Source: Sphingomonas sp. TDK1 (GTDB lineage: Bacteria > Pseudomonadota > Alphaproteobacteria > Sphingomonadales > Sphingomonadaceae). Taken from it: 64,000 nt of DNA. Positions 18,891-27,769 of this stretch are shown in pieces. Location of the stretch: contig NZ_LXVY01000034.1 of the NCBI RefSeq assembly GCF_001650735.1, positions 372,001 through 436,000 of the forward strand, written 5' to 3'. A program made the translations under genes and the position numbers. A model generated the notes under the pieces. That model saw only the letters and a list, made by a program, of their open reading frames with translations. It made no database searches and was not told the DNA's origin. Position 1 is the stretch's first letter. Every line of letters begins with the position of its first letter.

Positions 18891-19103
18891 ATGCTCTATC
18901 GCATTGGCCGCCTGTTCGTGATCAAGTCCAAGTTCGAAGCGTTTCTGGTGATCTTTGGGCTCGCCAACGGCGCGGTTGAGCGTGGGCTCCACTATCTGAG
19001 CCTGTATCCCGGCATCGGCGGCAAGCTGCTATTTCTACTATGCCCGATCGCGGTGTTCATGGCGGGCGGTCGCATTCTCGACAGCCTCGACGCGGGTCTC
19101 TGA
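18891..19103 (+). CDS. Small conserved-looking membrane protein
   Basis: The 70-residue basic protein has one or two hydrophobic stretches (EAFLVIFGLANGAVERGL, KLLFLLCPIAVFMAGGRIL). No named family is recognised. Codon use is normal for this genome, and it stands 59 bases after astB and upstream of a terminator hairpin. I regard it as a real gene because the reading frame is GC3-rich and ends cleanly, but there is no functional clue. Confidence 0.6.
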   Translation: MLYRIGRLFVIKSKFEAFLVIFGLANGAVERGLHYLSLYPGIGGKLLFLLCPIAVFMAGGRILDSLDAGL

Positions 19104-19118
19104 GTCCCTGAAACACAA

Positions 19119-19149
19119 ACCCCCGCCGAGCGGATGCTCTGGCGGGGGT
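19119..19149 (-). terminator. Terminator of tRNA-Arg (possibly bidirectional)
   Basis: A 9-bp stem (19119-19127 with 19141-19149) lies just past the tRNA 3' end. On the minus strand it is followed by TTTGTGTTT. It could also slow transcription from the small gene ending at 19103. Confidence 0.7.
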
Positions 19150-19151
19150 AA

Positions 19152-19228
19152 TGGCGCGCCCGGAACGATTCGAACGTCCGACCCTCAGATTCGTAGTCTG
19201 ATGCTCTATCCAGCTGAGCTACGGGCGC
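19152..19228 (-). tRNA. tRNA-Arg (anticodon ACG), CCA encoded
   Basis: Minus-strand cloverleaf. The 7-bp acceptor stem is GCGCCCG/CGGGCGC (19222-19228 with 19156-19162). The D arm is AGCTCAGCTGGATAGAGCA. The anticodon stem-loop is CAGACTACGAATCTG with anticodon ACG. The T loop is GTTCGAATC, the discriminator is G, and CCA is encoded (complement of 19152-19154). ACG reads CGN after A34-to-I editing and decodes arginine. Confidence 0.97.
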
Positions 19229-19311
19229 CTAGTGGAGGCGGGTCTTTATCGGCGGACGTTGGGGAGCGCAACCCCGTTGCGCCAAGTTTTCCACAAGCAT
19301 ATGGCAACACC

Positions 19312-19809
19312 ATGCGATCCCTCCCCCTTCTTGCCGTCGGTGCCGCGCTGCTCGCCGGCTGCGCCCAGACCAGTACGCGCTATCCCTCGCTGCTTCCGCG
19401 CGCGAATGAAGGCCTGAATTTCATCGAACCCGAACGCCCGGCGCCGCAGGCGACACCCGACGCCGCCTTCGATGCGCGAATTGCGGCGCTGACGGCCACG
19501 CTCGAATTGACCGATCAGGAATTCCAGAAAGCCGCGAAGGATGCCGAGTCCAAGGTGGCACGCGCCCGCGGCCAGGCTGCGGGCACCAGCGCGTGGCTTG
19601 ACGCGCAGACCGCGCTCAGCGTGCTCGACGGCCTGCGATCTCGCGCGGCGGTGACGCTCGCCGACCTGGATCAGTTGCGCGTCGAGCGCGGCCAGAGCGG
19701 CCAGCAGGACTATCCCGCACTGCAGACGGCCATTGATCGTGCGGGCGTGATCGTCGCCGCGCAGGAGACCCGCGCGCGATCATTGGAAGCGGCGATCGCT
19801 GCCAGCTGA
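19312..19809 (+). CDS. Predicted lipoprotein, coiled-coil-like
   Basis: The 165-residue product has a lipoprotein signal (MRSLPLLAVGAALLAGCAQ, lipobox LAGC with Cys17), then a Pro-rich linker and an Ala/Gln-rich helical part with no named domain. The ATG at 19312 is chosen because the signal peptide starts there. It is convergent with the TPR gene, with a 6-base gap. Probably periplasm-facing; function unknown. Confidence 0.7.
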   Translation: MRSLPLLAVGAALLAGCAQTSTRYPSLLPRANEGLNFIEPERPAPQATPDAAFDARIAALTATLELTDQEFQKAAKDAESKVARARGQAAGTSAWLDAQTALSVLDGLRSRAAVTLADLDQLRVERGQSGQQDYPALQTAIDRAGVIVAAQETRARSLEAAIAAS

Positions 19810-19815
19810 ACGCGA

Positions 19816-20331
19816 TCAGGGCTTGGCCGCTTCCTTGGGGGTGTTGTTGTCATTGGCGGCGACCGGAGTCGGCGTCGGTGGTGGCCCCTTGGCGATCGTC
19901 GCGGCCAGCGTGCTCGCTTCGGCGCAACCGGCCTTGCAGATGGTTTTGATCTTGGCGAGATTGTCCTTCGCGCGCGTCATCGCGCCCTTGGTGACCATCG
20001 CCTCGCCCTGACCGCGCAGCGCCGACACATCGTTGGGATCGAGCTTCAGCGCCTCGCCGTAAAAGCGAATCGCCTTACCTGGAAGGCTCTGCGTCTGCGC
20101 GATGTCTGCCAACAGCACGAACGCCTCGCGGTTGCGCGGGTCGACTGCGACCGCGCTTTCCAGCAGGTCGTTTGCGCCAGCAAGATTGCCCGCGGCCTGC
20201 GCGCCCCGGGCCTGACGCACCAGTTCGACCGAGCGGGCATCCAGCTGACTGTCCGGCCGCTGTGCGTTGAGGCTGGTCGAAACCGTCAGCACGAGCAGCG
20301 CTGCCGCAACCGAGATCGTGGTGAACCGCAT
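19816..20331 (-). CDS. Exported tetratricopeptide-repeat protein
   Basis: The 171-residue product has a signal peptide (MRFTTISVAAALLVLTVS ending SLNAQ) and two or three TPR units, for example LVRQARGAQAAGNLAGANDL, REAFVLLADIAQTQSLPGKA and AIRFYGEALKLDPNDVSALR. It ends in a Pro/Thr-rich tail. The ATG at 20331 has GGAG 6 bases upstream; an ATG at 20337 is possible. It lies 29 bases after the methyltransferase gene on the same strand and is probably cotranscribed. TPR suggests protein-protein contacts in the periplasm. Confidence 0.8.
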   Translation of the reverse strand: MRFTTISVAAALLVLTVSTSLNAQRPDSQLDARSVELVRQARGAQAAGNLAGANDLLESAVAVDPRNREAFVLLADIAQTQSLPGKAIRFYGEALKLDPNDVSALRGQGEAMVTKGAMTRAKDNLAKIKTICKAGCAEASTLAATIAKGPPPTPTPVAANDNNTPKEAAKP

Positions 20332-20360
20332 CAACATCTCCGAAACTCCATGGCCACGGG

Positions 20361-21548
20361 CTAGCATTGCCGCACCAGCTTCGCGACAAAAAACCCATCG
20401 GTCTTGTCGTGACGCGGCGTGAGTCGCAGGCCGTCACCACGCGGACGCCCCGCAGGCGCGTCGAGCGCTACGGCCATCCAGCCCGGCTGTGCCGCCAGGA
20501 AGCGCTCCACTTGCCCCGCCCCCTCTGCGTCTAGCAGCGAGCACACGATGTGCACCAGCACCCCACCCGGCCGCACCAGTCGCGCGGCGACATCCAGCAG
20601 ATGCGCTTGTGTATCGACATAACGTTCCAGCTGCGAAGGCGTCAGCCGCCACCGCGCCTCGGGATTGCGACGCCAAGTGCCCGTCCCCGAGCACGGCGCA
20701 TCCACGACCACCAGGTCCGCCTGCGCTTGCCAATCGACGAGTCGTTCGGCCTCTTGGGTGGGGTTGAGGAGGAGTGTCTCGGTGATAGTCACCCCCGCAC
20801 GGGCGGCGCGGGGCATCAGGCGGGAGAGGCGCGGGCGGTCGACGTCGCAGGCCAGGATCCGGCCGCGATTCTCCATCGCCGCCGCCAGGGCCAGCGTCTT
20901 GCCGCCGCCGCCGGCGCAGAGATCGATGACGGTCATGCCCGGCGCGGCCCCCGCAAGCGCGCTCACCAGCTGGCTGCCGGCATCCTGGACCTCGAACAGC
21001 CCCTCCGCATAGGCCTCGCTCCGGTCCACCGGCGTGTCTTCCGGCAGCCGCAGTGCATCCGGCGCGAAGGAGAGCCGTTCGGCGCCGTCGAGGCCAGCGG
21101 CGACGATATCGGGCGTCGCCTTCAGCCGATTGACCCGCAGGTCCAGCGGCGCGCGTTCGAGCAGCGCCGCGCGCTCCTCGCCGTCCAGCCCGGATGCCTC
21201 CAGCGCCGCCGCAAGCCAGGCGGGCGCGACGCCCGCCGGCGCGACGGGTTCGCCCGGCGCGATCGGCGCGGGACCGTAGTGCGAGCCGTCGAACAACGCG
21301 CCAAGCTCCGGCCGCGCCCGGGCCACCGCGAGCATCGCCGCGCGCCCCGACACCGGCAGCTCGCCCGCCTGGCGGATGGCGTCATACACCAGCCCGCGCA
21401 CCGCACGACGATCCTTGGAACCGGCAAAGCGCCGTTCCGCAAACCACCGCCCCAGGATCACATCGGCCGCCGCGCCGCGATCGCGGGCGGCCGCGATGAT
21501 CCGGTCGAGAACGTCGATGGCCATTTGTACGCGCGCGGCAGGAGTCAT
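20361..21548 (-). CDS. RsmB/NOP-family 16S rRNA m5C methyltransferase
   Basis: S-adenosylmethionine-dependent RNA cytosine-5 methyltransferase. The 395-residue product has an N-terminal NusB-like helical domain (VLDRIIAAARDRGAAADVIL), then the Rossmann methyltransferase fold. It contains VIDLCAGGGGKTLALAAAM (SAM site), LVVDAPCSGTGTWRRNPEAR (motif IV Cys) and VHIVCSLLDAEGAGQVE (motif VI catalytic Cys). ATG 21548 is used. It is related to RsmB (m5C967), but the exact target base cannot be fixed from sequence, so no symbol is given. Confidence 0.88.
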   Translation of the reverse strand: MTPAARVQMAIDVLDRIIAAARDRGAAADVILGRWFAERRFAGSKDRRAVRGLVYDAIRQAGELPVSGRAAMLAVARARPELGALFDGSHYGPAPIAPGEPVAPAGVAPAWLAAALEASGLDGEERAALLERAPLDLRVNRLKATPDIVAAGLDGAERLSFAPDALRLPEDTPVDRSEAYAEGLFEVQDAGSQLVSALAGAAPGMTVIDLCAGGGGKTLALAAAMENRGRILACDVDRPRLSRLMPRAARAGVTITETLLLNPTQEAERLVDWQAQADLVVVDAPCSGTGTWRRNPEARWRLTPSQLERYVDTQAHLLDVAARLVRPGGVLVHIVCSLLDAEGAGQVERFLAAQPGWMAVALDAPAGRPRGDGLRLTPRHDKTDGFFVAKLVRQC

Positions 21549-21693
21549 GCCGCCGTCGCTAAGCCGATCCCATCCGGATTGCAAAGCCGGTGCGCCCGTG
21601 GCCCGCCGCTACATGGATGGCGCAAGCCGTGGAAACTTTGTAAACGATGCCACAGGTGCATGCTTTGCGCCGGGGGATTTGGGGGAAGGTTCG

Positions 21694-23463
21694 GTGCGTT
21701 GCCCGAGCAGTTTAATAGTAATTCGCCGGTTCGCGCTGGGTCTGCTGTGGTTCGCGATTGCGCCCGCCTATGCGATGGCGGCACCCGAGGGGCGTAATTC
21801 CGGCATCTGCCATGCCGTAAGCCCGATCGGCGCGCCCGAGGCGGTGTTGGACCGCCTGCCCTTCGTCTGCGGCGGCGCCCCCCAGGGCTATCAATCCGCC
21901 AGCCTCTGGCTCCGCTTCGATCCGCACGGCACCGTCTGGAACGGCGAAACCCGAACGCTGCTGGTGCACAACACCCGCTTCGACCGGCTTTCGGTGGTGT
22001 TCGAATATGCCAATGGCGCGGTCGAGACGCAGCACGTCCGCAGCGGCGCCTTCGGCGATCACTGGCGACCCGGCGCGCAGATCGCGTTCAGCCCCAATGA
22101 TGGGAATGCGCGGATCGCCCATATCACGCTGCGGATCGACCGTCTGAGCAGCTATCCGCTGCTTCGGATGCGGCTGGTGGATGCCGGCGAAGCCGATATC
22201 GAGACGACGATCCTTGCCGCGCTGATCGGTGCGTCGCTGACCCTGCTGCTGGCCGGCGCCATCTATAATCTCTCGCTCGCAGCCGGCGTGCGCCGCCAAT
22301 ATCTCGCCTGGCAGGGCGCATGGGCACTGAGCGTGTTCCTGTGGGGCGCGATCTGGTCGCAATTCGGGCTGTTGGTCGCACCGGGAATGGCGGGAACGCT
22401 GGCGGCACAGACCTGTACGGGCCTTTCCGTCCTCTCGATCCCGATCGCCAGCCTTAGCGTGATTACCGCGCTCGGTGCCGGCATATTGCCGCGATGGCTC
22501 CGCGGCGCCACCTGGATGTTCAGCGGCGCGGTGGTCGCGATCGGCGTGCCCGCTACCCTGGTGCGCGGACCCGCGATCGAAAGCATCGCCCCTTTGCTGG
22601 GCATAGCGGTACTGGGCACGCTCGTTTCCGCGATGCTCTGCCTGGTCTGGGGAATTCGTCGCGGCAGCGTGGAAGCGCGCGATCTGCTGGGGGCGTGGTC
22701 CGTTCCCTCGATCGCGCTGGCGCTCACCGTGGTGGTGGACATCGGGAACAGCCTGTGGGGCGGCGGGCCGCAGATCCTGGTGCTGTTCGCGTCTGCCTGG
22801 CAGACCATCTGGCTGTCGATCGCGGCCAGTCGCCGCCTCGCGAAGCTTCGTGCCGAGCGCGACCTGGCCCGCGCCGCCGAAGCCCGCGCCAGCCGCCTTG
22901 CCGAGCGCGATCCCCTGACCATGATCCGCAATCGCCGCGGCTTCGTGGAAGCTTCCGAGGCGCTGATGGAGCGTGCGGTGAAGGACGGTGCCCCGCTTGC
23001 GCTGTTGCTGATCGACATCGACAAGTTCAAGCCGATCAATGACGAACATGGTCATGATGCGGGCGACGTGGTGCTGTGCTGCATCGCCGCGCGGCTGGCC
23101 CGCTGGGAGGGGCCGACGTGCGCCGTCGCGCGGCTGGGCGGCGAAGAGTTCGCGATGATGGTCGCGCGCCTCTCGGGCAAGGCGCTGACCAAATTCGCCG
23201 ATCATGTCCGCCAGGAAATCGCCGAATGCGATCACCGCGCCGCGATCGGTGCGCGGCAGGTAACGGTGAGCATCGGCGTCGCCGAGATGGAGGACGATCG
23301 CGATTTTCCGCGCCTGTACCGCGAAGCGGACCGCGCCCTGTATGCGGCGAAGCGCGGTGGGCGAAACCGCGTCTGCCATGCGGACAACCTGCCCGCCTGC
23401 AAGCCGGCCGCGCCCGACGGAAATGCCGGGGCGGCCGGTTCTGCCAATCAGCGCGTCGGGTAG
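21694..23463 (+). CDS. Membrane diguanylate cyclase (7TM sensor-GGDEF)
   Basis: Makes cyclic di-GMP from 2 GTP. The 589-residue product has a signal peptide, a periplasmic domain of about 150 residues resembling the 7TMR-DISM extracellular type, about seven membrane helices (roughly residues 175-385), a short coiled coil and a GGDEF domain at about 410-560. The active site is RLGGEEF with upstream LLIDIDKFKPINDEHGHDAG. No RxxD inhibitory site precedes GGEEF (the sequence is TCAVARLGGEEF), so product inhibition may be weak. I chose the GTG at 21694, preceded by GGGGGAAGG; no ATG fits the signal peptide. It is convergent with guaB, with a 16-base overlap. Confidence 0.88.
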   Translation: MRCPSSLIVIRRFALGLLWFAIAPAYAMAAPEGRNSGICHAVSPIGAPEAVLDRLPFVCGGAPQGYQSASLWLRFDPHGTVWNGETRTLLVHNTRFDRLSVVFEYANGAVETQHVRSGAFGDHWRPGAQIAFSPNDGNARIAHITLRIDRLSSYPLLRMRLVDAGEADIETTILAALIGASLTLLLAGAIYNLSLAAGVRRQYLAWQGAWALSVFLWGAIWSQFGLLVAPGMAGTLAAQTCTGLSVLSIPIASLSVITALGAGILPRWLRGATWMFSGAVVAIGVPATLVRGPAIESIAPLLGIAVLGTLVSAMLCLVWGIRRGSVEARDLLGAWSVPSIALALTVVVDIGNSLWGGGPQILVLFASAWQTIWLSIAASRRLAKLRAERDLARAAEARASRLAERDPLTMIRNRRGFVEASEALMERAVKDGAPLALLLIDIDKFKPINDEHGHDAGDVVLCCIAARLARWEGPTCAVARLGGEEFAMMVARLSGKALTKFADHVRQEIAECDHRAAIGARQVTVSIGVAEMEDDRDFPRLYREADRALYAAKRGGRNRVCHADNLPACKPAAPDGNAGAAGSANQRVG

Positions 23464-24905
23464 TTCGGCGCTTCGCGGGTGATCGTCACGTCGTGGACGT
23501 GGCTTTCCTTGAGGCCCGCATTGGTGATGCGCACGAAGCGCGCCTTCTTCTGGAATTCGGGGATCGTGCCGGCGCCGACATAGCCCATCGAGGCCTTCAC
23601 GCCGCCGACCAGCTGGTGGATCACGTCGCGCGCCGGGCCCTTGTACGGCACCTGGCCCTCGATGCCTTCCGGCACCAGCTTCAGCTGGTCCTTGATGTCC
23701 TGCTGGAAATAGCGGTCGGCCGAACCCTTGGCCATCGCACCCACCGAGCCCATGCCGCGATACGACTTGTAGGCGCGGCCCTGGTACAGGAAGGTCTCGC
23801 CCGGCGCTTCCTCGGTCCCCGCGAGCAGCGAGCCGATCATCGCCGCACCGGCGCCGGCTGCCAGCGCCTTGGCGATATCGCCCGAGGTGCGGATGCCGCC
23901 ATCGGCAATCACCGGCACGCCCGACTTGGCGGCTTCCTCGGCGGCTTCCATCACCGCGGTGAGCTGCGGCACGCCGACGCCCGCGACCACGCGGGTGGTG
24001 CAGATCGAGCCCGGCCCGATGCCGACCTTGATGCCGTCCGCGCCCGCGTCGATCAGCGCGCGCGCCGCTTCCGCCGTCGCGATATTGCCGGCGATCACCT
24101 GCACGCTGTTGGACAGCTTCTTCACGCGCTCGACGGCGCGGCTGACGTCCTTGTTGTGGCCGTGCGCGGTATCGATCACCACCAGATCGACCTCGGCATC
24201 GACCAGCGCCTCCGTGCGGGCAAAGCCCTTGTCCCCCACGGTGGTCGCCGCCGCGACGCACAGGCGGCCGCTGGCATCCTTGGTGGCGTGCGGATAGGTG
24301 ACCGCCTTCTCGATGTCCTTCACCGTGATCAGGCCGACGCAGCGATAGGCGTCATCGACGACCAGCAGCTTCTCGATCCGGCGCTGGTGGAGCAGGCGAC
24401 GGGCCTCCTCCTGCGCCACGCCCAGCTTCACCGTGGCGAGGTTCTGATGGGTCATCAGCTCGGAAACGAGCTGGTTCGGGTTCTCGGCAAAGCGGACGTC
24501 ACGGTTGGTCAGGATGCCGACCAGCTTGCCGCTCGCCTCGACGATCGGGATGCCGCTGATCCGGTGGCGCGCCATCAGCGCCTGCGCATCGGCGAGCGTG
24601 CCGGTCGGCGCCATGGTGATCGGATTGACGACCATGCCGCTTTCGTACCGCTTCACCGCGCGGACCGCCTCACACTGCTCGTCGATCTCCATGTTGCGGT
24701 GGAGCACGCCGATGCCGCCCAGCTGGGCCATCACGATCGCCATGTCGGCTTCGGTGACGGTGTCCATCGCGGAGGAGAGGATGGGGATGTTGAGCGAAAG
24801 GCCCTTGGTGACCTTGGTGCGCGTATCCGCCATGCTCGGCACGATTTCGGATTCGCCCGGATAGAGGAGGACGTCGTCGAACGTTAAGCCGAGAGGGATT
24901 TCCAT
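23448..24905 (-). CDS. guaB: Inosine-5'-monophosphate dehydrogenase
   Basis: Oxidises IMP to XMP with NAD+, the committed step of guanine nucleotide synthesis. The 485-residue product starts MEIPLGLTFDDVLLYPGESE. A CBS pair is inserted at about residues 95-210 (MVVNPITMAPTGTLADAQAL and LVSELMTHQNLATVKLG). The catalytic Cys lies in IGPGSICTTRVVAGVG, and the substrate loops are GGIRTSGDIAKALAAGA and YRGMGSVGAM. The ATG at 24905 starts the conserved sequence. Placement beside a GTP-consuming cyclase is probably chance. Confidence 0.97.
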   Translation of the reverse strand: MEIPLGLTFDDVLLYPGESEIVPSMADTRTKVTKGLSLNIPILSSAMDTVTEADMAIVMAQLGGIGVLHRNMEIDEQCEAVRAVKRYESGMVVNPITMAPTGTLADAQALMARHRISGIPIVEASGKLVGILTNRDVRFAENPNQLVSELMTHQNLATVKLGVAQEEARRLLHQRRIEKLLVVDDAYRCVGLITVKDIEKAVTYPHATKDASGRLCVAAATTVGDKGFARTEALVDAEVDLVVIDTAHGHNKDVSRAVERVKKLSNSVQVIAGNIATAEAARALIDAGADGIKVGIGPGSICTTRVVAGVGVPQLTAVMEAAEEAAKSGVPVIADGGIRTSGDIAKALAAGAGAAMIGSLLAGTEEAPGETFLYQGRAYKSYRGMGSVGAMAKGSADRYFQQDIKDQLKLVPEGIEGQVPYKGPARDVIHQLVGGVKASMGYVGAGTIPEFQKKARFVRITNAGLKESHVHDVTITREAPNYPTR

Positions 24906-24980
24906 GGGGGTGCGCCAAATCCTTGAGTCGAATGTTGGCGGCCCATGTAACCGCAAGGGTGCAGATGCGCTAGGGGGCAG

Positions 24981-25379
24981 TCACGCGACGAGCGGCGGCA
25001 CCTGCGGGTAGAGCAGGTCGCGCTCCGCCTGCACCTGTTTGCGGATGGCCGCTGCAAGCCGCCGCGAGGCCGCGACATAGGCCGGCCATTCGGCGATCGC
25101 GCGTGCCGTGGGCCACGCGCTGGTATGATCGGTGTAGAACATGCGCATGTCGAGATTGCTGCTGCGCAGGGCCCGCGCCGCCTCCGCACTCGCCCCGCCC
25201 TCGCGCAGGGCGGCATTGACGAGGAGATCCGTCGCGCGCCTTCGGGCGGCGACGGCGCGCGCCGTCTGATATCGCGCCCGAGACAGGCACGCCGCGTCGC
25301 AGCTCGGCAACGCCAACAGGTTCTCGATCGCCCCGATCGCCTGGAGCAACGTCATGTCGATCTCGTGCATGCTCTCCAT
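24981..25379 (-). CDS. Hypothetical helical protein
   Basis: The 132-residue product is Ala/Arg/Leu-rich and mostly helical, with Cys residues in LPSCDAACLSRARYQTA. No signal peptide, membrane segment or named domain is recognised. It may start at 25379 or at the next ATG, 25370; neither has a convincing ribosome site. It sits between guaB and the CitE-like gene. Codon use is typical of the genome, which is the main support for calling it a gene. Confidence 0.5.
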   Translation of the reverse strand: MESMHEIDMTLLQAIGAIENLLALPSCDAACLSRARYQTARAVAARRRATDLLVNAALREGGASAEAARALRSSNLDMRMFYTDHTSAWPTARAIAEWPAYVAASRRLAAAIRKQVQAERDLLYPQVPPLVA

Positions 25380-25429
25380 GTATTAGACATAGAGGAAGTA
25401 CGTAGGGGCGACACGACAGACGACGCATT

Positions 25430-26248
25430 TTAGTCGATGTCGCCAATCCTCTGCAGCAGCAGCCGGGCCTGGGCGACATGCATCGCCTCAATCATGCGAT
25501 CGCGAAACCGTTCGGCGCCCCCGCGGGCGGCCGCGAGCAGCGCACGGGCATCGGAAACTTCCTCGGGCGTGGGCGCGAATGCCGCCGTCGCGATCGCGAT
25601 CTGGCCGGGGTGGATCAGCGTCTTGCCGTCGAAGCCGAGCGCGCGCCCTTCCCTGCATTCCGCGTCGAGCCCCGCATCGTCGGCGAGCGCATTGAACACC
25701 CCATCCAGCGCCCAGCCACCACCTGCACGGGCGGCCAGCACGACGCTTTGCAGCGCGAGCGACATGCCGCCGCGTCCCGCCGCCGACGGGATACCCAGGC
25801 CGGCCTTGAGATCATTCGTTCCCGCGATCAGCCCCGCCACGCCGGGCAGCGCCGCGATGGACGCCGCGGCCAGCACGCCGCGCGGCGTCTCGATCATCGC
25901 CAGGATCGGCTTCCCGCCGGTTTCGACAATATGTGCCGCCGTCCCGGCGTCTTCCACCTTCGGGACCACGATCATCGCCGCCGAAGACCCGGCGACCGCC
26001 GCCAGATCCGCGCCATGCTCGGCCGCATCCGTGCCGTTGACGCGGATCGCCGCGATCCGCGCGCCAAAGCCTTCCGCGATCGCGGCGATCGCGGCGGCGC
26101 GCGCCATGTCCTTGTCCTCGGGCTTCACGGCATCCTCGAGGTCGAGGATCACCATGTCGCAATCGAGCGTGCGCGCCTTGGCGATCGCGCGCGGGTTGGA
26201 TGCGGGGAGGAACAGGGCGGTGCGGGGGGCGAGAGCCATGCTGGTCAT
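25430..26248 (-). CDS. HpcH/HpaI (CitE-like) CoA-ester lyase
   Basis: TIM-barrel lyase of the citrate lyase beta/malyl-CoA lyase superfamily, acting on a CoA-thioester C-C bond with Mg2+. The 272-residue product has RTALFLPASNPRAIAKA (Arg), MVILDLEDAVKPEDKD (Asp and Glu region), ILAMIETPRGVLAAASIA (metal Glu), LIAGTNDLKAGLG and GFDGKTLIHPGQI (Lys and His). It is stand-alone, with no citrate lyase alpha/gamma genes nearby, so it is CitE-like rather than true CitE. The start at 26248 has a GAGAAG site. Confidence 0.87.
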   Translation of the reverse strand: MTSMALAPRTALFLPASNPRAIAKARTLDCDMVILDLEDAVKPEDKDMARAAAIAAIAEGFGARIAAIRVNGTDAAEHGADLAAVAGSSAAMIVVPKVEDAGTAAHIVETGGKPILAMIETPRGVLAAASIAALPGVAGLIAGTNDLKAGLGIPSAAGRGGMSLALQSVVLAARAGGGWALDGVFNALADDAGLDAECREGRALGFDGKTLIHPGQIAIATAAFAPTPEEVSDARALLAAARGGAERFRDRMIEAMHVAQARLLLQRIGDID

Positions 26249-26298
26249 CGCGCTTCTCTATGCTAGCACTAGGCCCCATTGCGAGGGAGTCGGGGCGT

Positions 26299-27282
26299 AT
26301 GGACGTGCTTTTCGTGTTTTTGGCCGGGCTGGTGGCGCTGGTGCTGTTCTATCTGCTCGCCAGCGTGAAGATCGTGACCCAGGGCTATCAGTACACGATC
26401 GAGCATTTCGGCCGCTTCACCACCGTCGCGGCGCCCGGCTTCAACTTCTACCCCGCCTTTTTCTACCGTGTCGGCCGCAAGGTGAACATGATGGAGCAGG
26501 TGATCGACATTCCCGGCCAGGAGATCATCACCAAGGACAATGCGATGATCTCCACCGACGGCGTGGTGTTCTTCCAGGTGCTGGATGCCGCCAAGGCCGC
26601 CTATGAAGTGTCGGACCTCTATGTCGCGCTGCTCCAGCTGACGACGACCAACCTGCGCACCGTGATGGGCTCGATGGACCTGGACGAGACTTTGTCCAAG
26701 CGCGACGAGATCAACGCGCGGCTGCTCTCGGTGGTCGACCATGCGACGACGCCCTGGGGCGTGAAGATCACCCGCGTCGAGATCAAGGACATCCGGCCGC
26801 CGGCGGACATCGTCAACGCGATGGGCCGCCAGATGAAGGCCGAGCGGGAGAAGCGCGCCAATATCCTCGAAGCCGAGGGCAGCCGCCAGTCGGAGATCCT
26901 GCGCGCCGAGGGGCAGAAGCAGGCCCGGATCCTGGAGGCGGAGGGCCGCCGCGAATCCGCCTTCCGCGACGCCGAAGCCCGCGAGCGCGCCGCCCAGGCC
27001 GAGGCGGAGGCGACCCGCCTGGTGTCCGATGCGATCGAGTCCGGCAGCGCCCAGTCGCTCAACTACTTCATCGCCCAGAAATATGTGGAAGCGGTCGGCA
27101 AGTTCGCGACCTCGCCCAACGCCAAGACGATCCTGTTCCCGGTCGAGGCGACGCAGCTGATCGGCACGCTGGGCGGCATCGGCGAGCTGGCCCGGGACGC
27201 GCTGTCCGGCGGCGCACCCAAGCCCCCTGCCCCGTCCGCACCCCCGGCCCGCCGTCCGGGTCCGTTCGACCAGCAGGGCTGA
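26299..27282 (+). CDS. SPFH/stomatin-like membrane protein (QmcA type)
   Basis: The 327-residue product has one N-terminal membrane helix (VFLAGLVALVLFYLLA), then the SPFH/band-7 domain (QGYQYTIEHFGRFTTVAAPG and EIITKDNAMISTDGVVFFQV). A long charged coiled coil is rich in Glu/Ala/Arg (about residues 175-250), and a Pro-rich tail closes it. The next gene, 8 bases on, is a NfeD protein, the classic SPFH partner. Together they organise membrane microdomains and quality control. Confidence 0.92.
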   Translation: MDVLFVFLAGLVALVLFYLLASVKIVTQGYQYTIEHFGRFTTVAAPGFNFYPAFFYRVGRKVNMMEQVIDIPGQEIITKDNAMISTDGVVFFQVLDAAKAAYEVSDLYVALLQLTTTNLRTVMGSMDLDETLSKRDEINARLLSVVDHATTPWGVKITRVEIKDIRPPADIVNAMGRQMKAEREKRANILEAEGSRQSEILRAEGQKQARILEAEGRRESAFRDAEARERAAQAEAEATRLVSDAIESGSAQSLNYFIAQKYVEAVGKFATSPNAKTILFPVEATQLIGTLGGIGELARDALSGGAPKPPAPSAPPARRPGPFDQQG

Positions 27283-27290
27283 TCGCCTAG

Positions 27291-27749
27291 GTGGACTGGC
27301 TGCAACACCCGCCCCTGCTCTGGCTGATCGCCGCCGTCGCGCTGGGGATCGCCGAGCTGGTGGTGCCGGGCGTCTTCCTCGTTTTCCTGGCGGTGGCGGC
27401 GGCGATCACGGGCATGCTGGCGCTGCTGTTCCCGGATCTGCCGGCGGCCGGCCAGCTGCTGGGGTTCGCGCTCTGGTCGGCAGCGGCGGTGCTGATCGGC
27501 CGGCGCTGGTATCGCGATTTCCCCGTGGCGAGCGCCGATCCGCTCCTCAACGACCGCGTCGCCCGGCTGGTCGGCGAAGTCGTCACCGTCGTCGAGCCGA
27601 TCAGCGACCATGGTGGCCGCGTGCGGATCGGCGACGGCGAATGGCCGGCGCGCGGTCCCGACGCCCCCGCCGGCGCCCGTGTGCGGATCACCGGCGCCAC
27701 CGGCGCGACGCTCCATGTCGCGCCCCTTCCTTCCCTTCCCCAAGACTGA
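27291..27749 (+). CDS. NfeD-family membrane protein
   Basis: The 152-residue product has two or three membrane helices (LLWLIAAVALGIAELVV, GVFLVFLAVAAAITGMLALL, LLGFALWSAAAVLIG) and a C-terminal OB-fold domain (NDRVARLVGEVVTVVEPI, RVRIGDGEWPARGPDAPAGA). It starts with GTG at 27291. It is the short NfeD1b type without the protease domain and is coupled to the SPFH gene 8 bases upstream. NfeD OB-folds bind or modulate their SPFH partner. Confidence 0.92.
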   Translation: MDWLQHPPLLWLIAAVALGIAELVVPGVFLVFLAVAAAITGMLALLFPDLPAAGQLLGFALWSAAAVLIGRRWYRDFPVASADPLLNDRVARLVGEVVTVVEPISDHGGRVRIGDGEWPARGPDAPAGARVRITGATGATLHVAPLPSLPQD

Positions 27750-27769
27750 CAACAATCGAGGTCGAATTG

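Noticed and set aside
21712..24261. 849-codon minus-strand frame opposite the GGDEF gene and overlapping guaB
   Set aside because: Runs through two real genes in the wrong frame; a codon-bias artefact.
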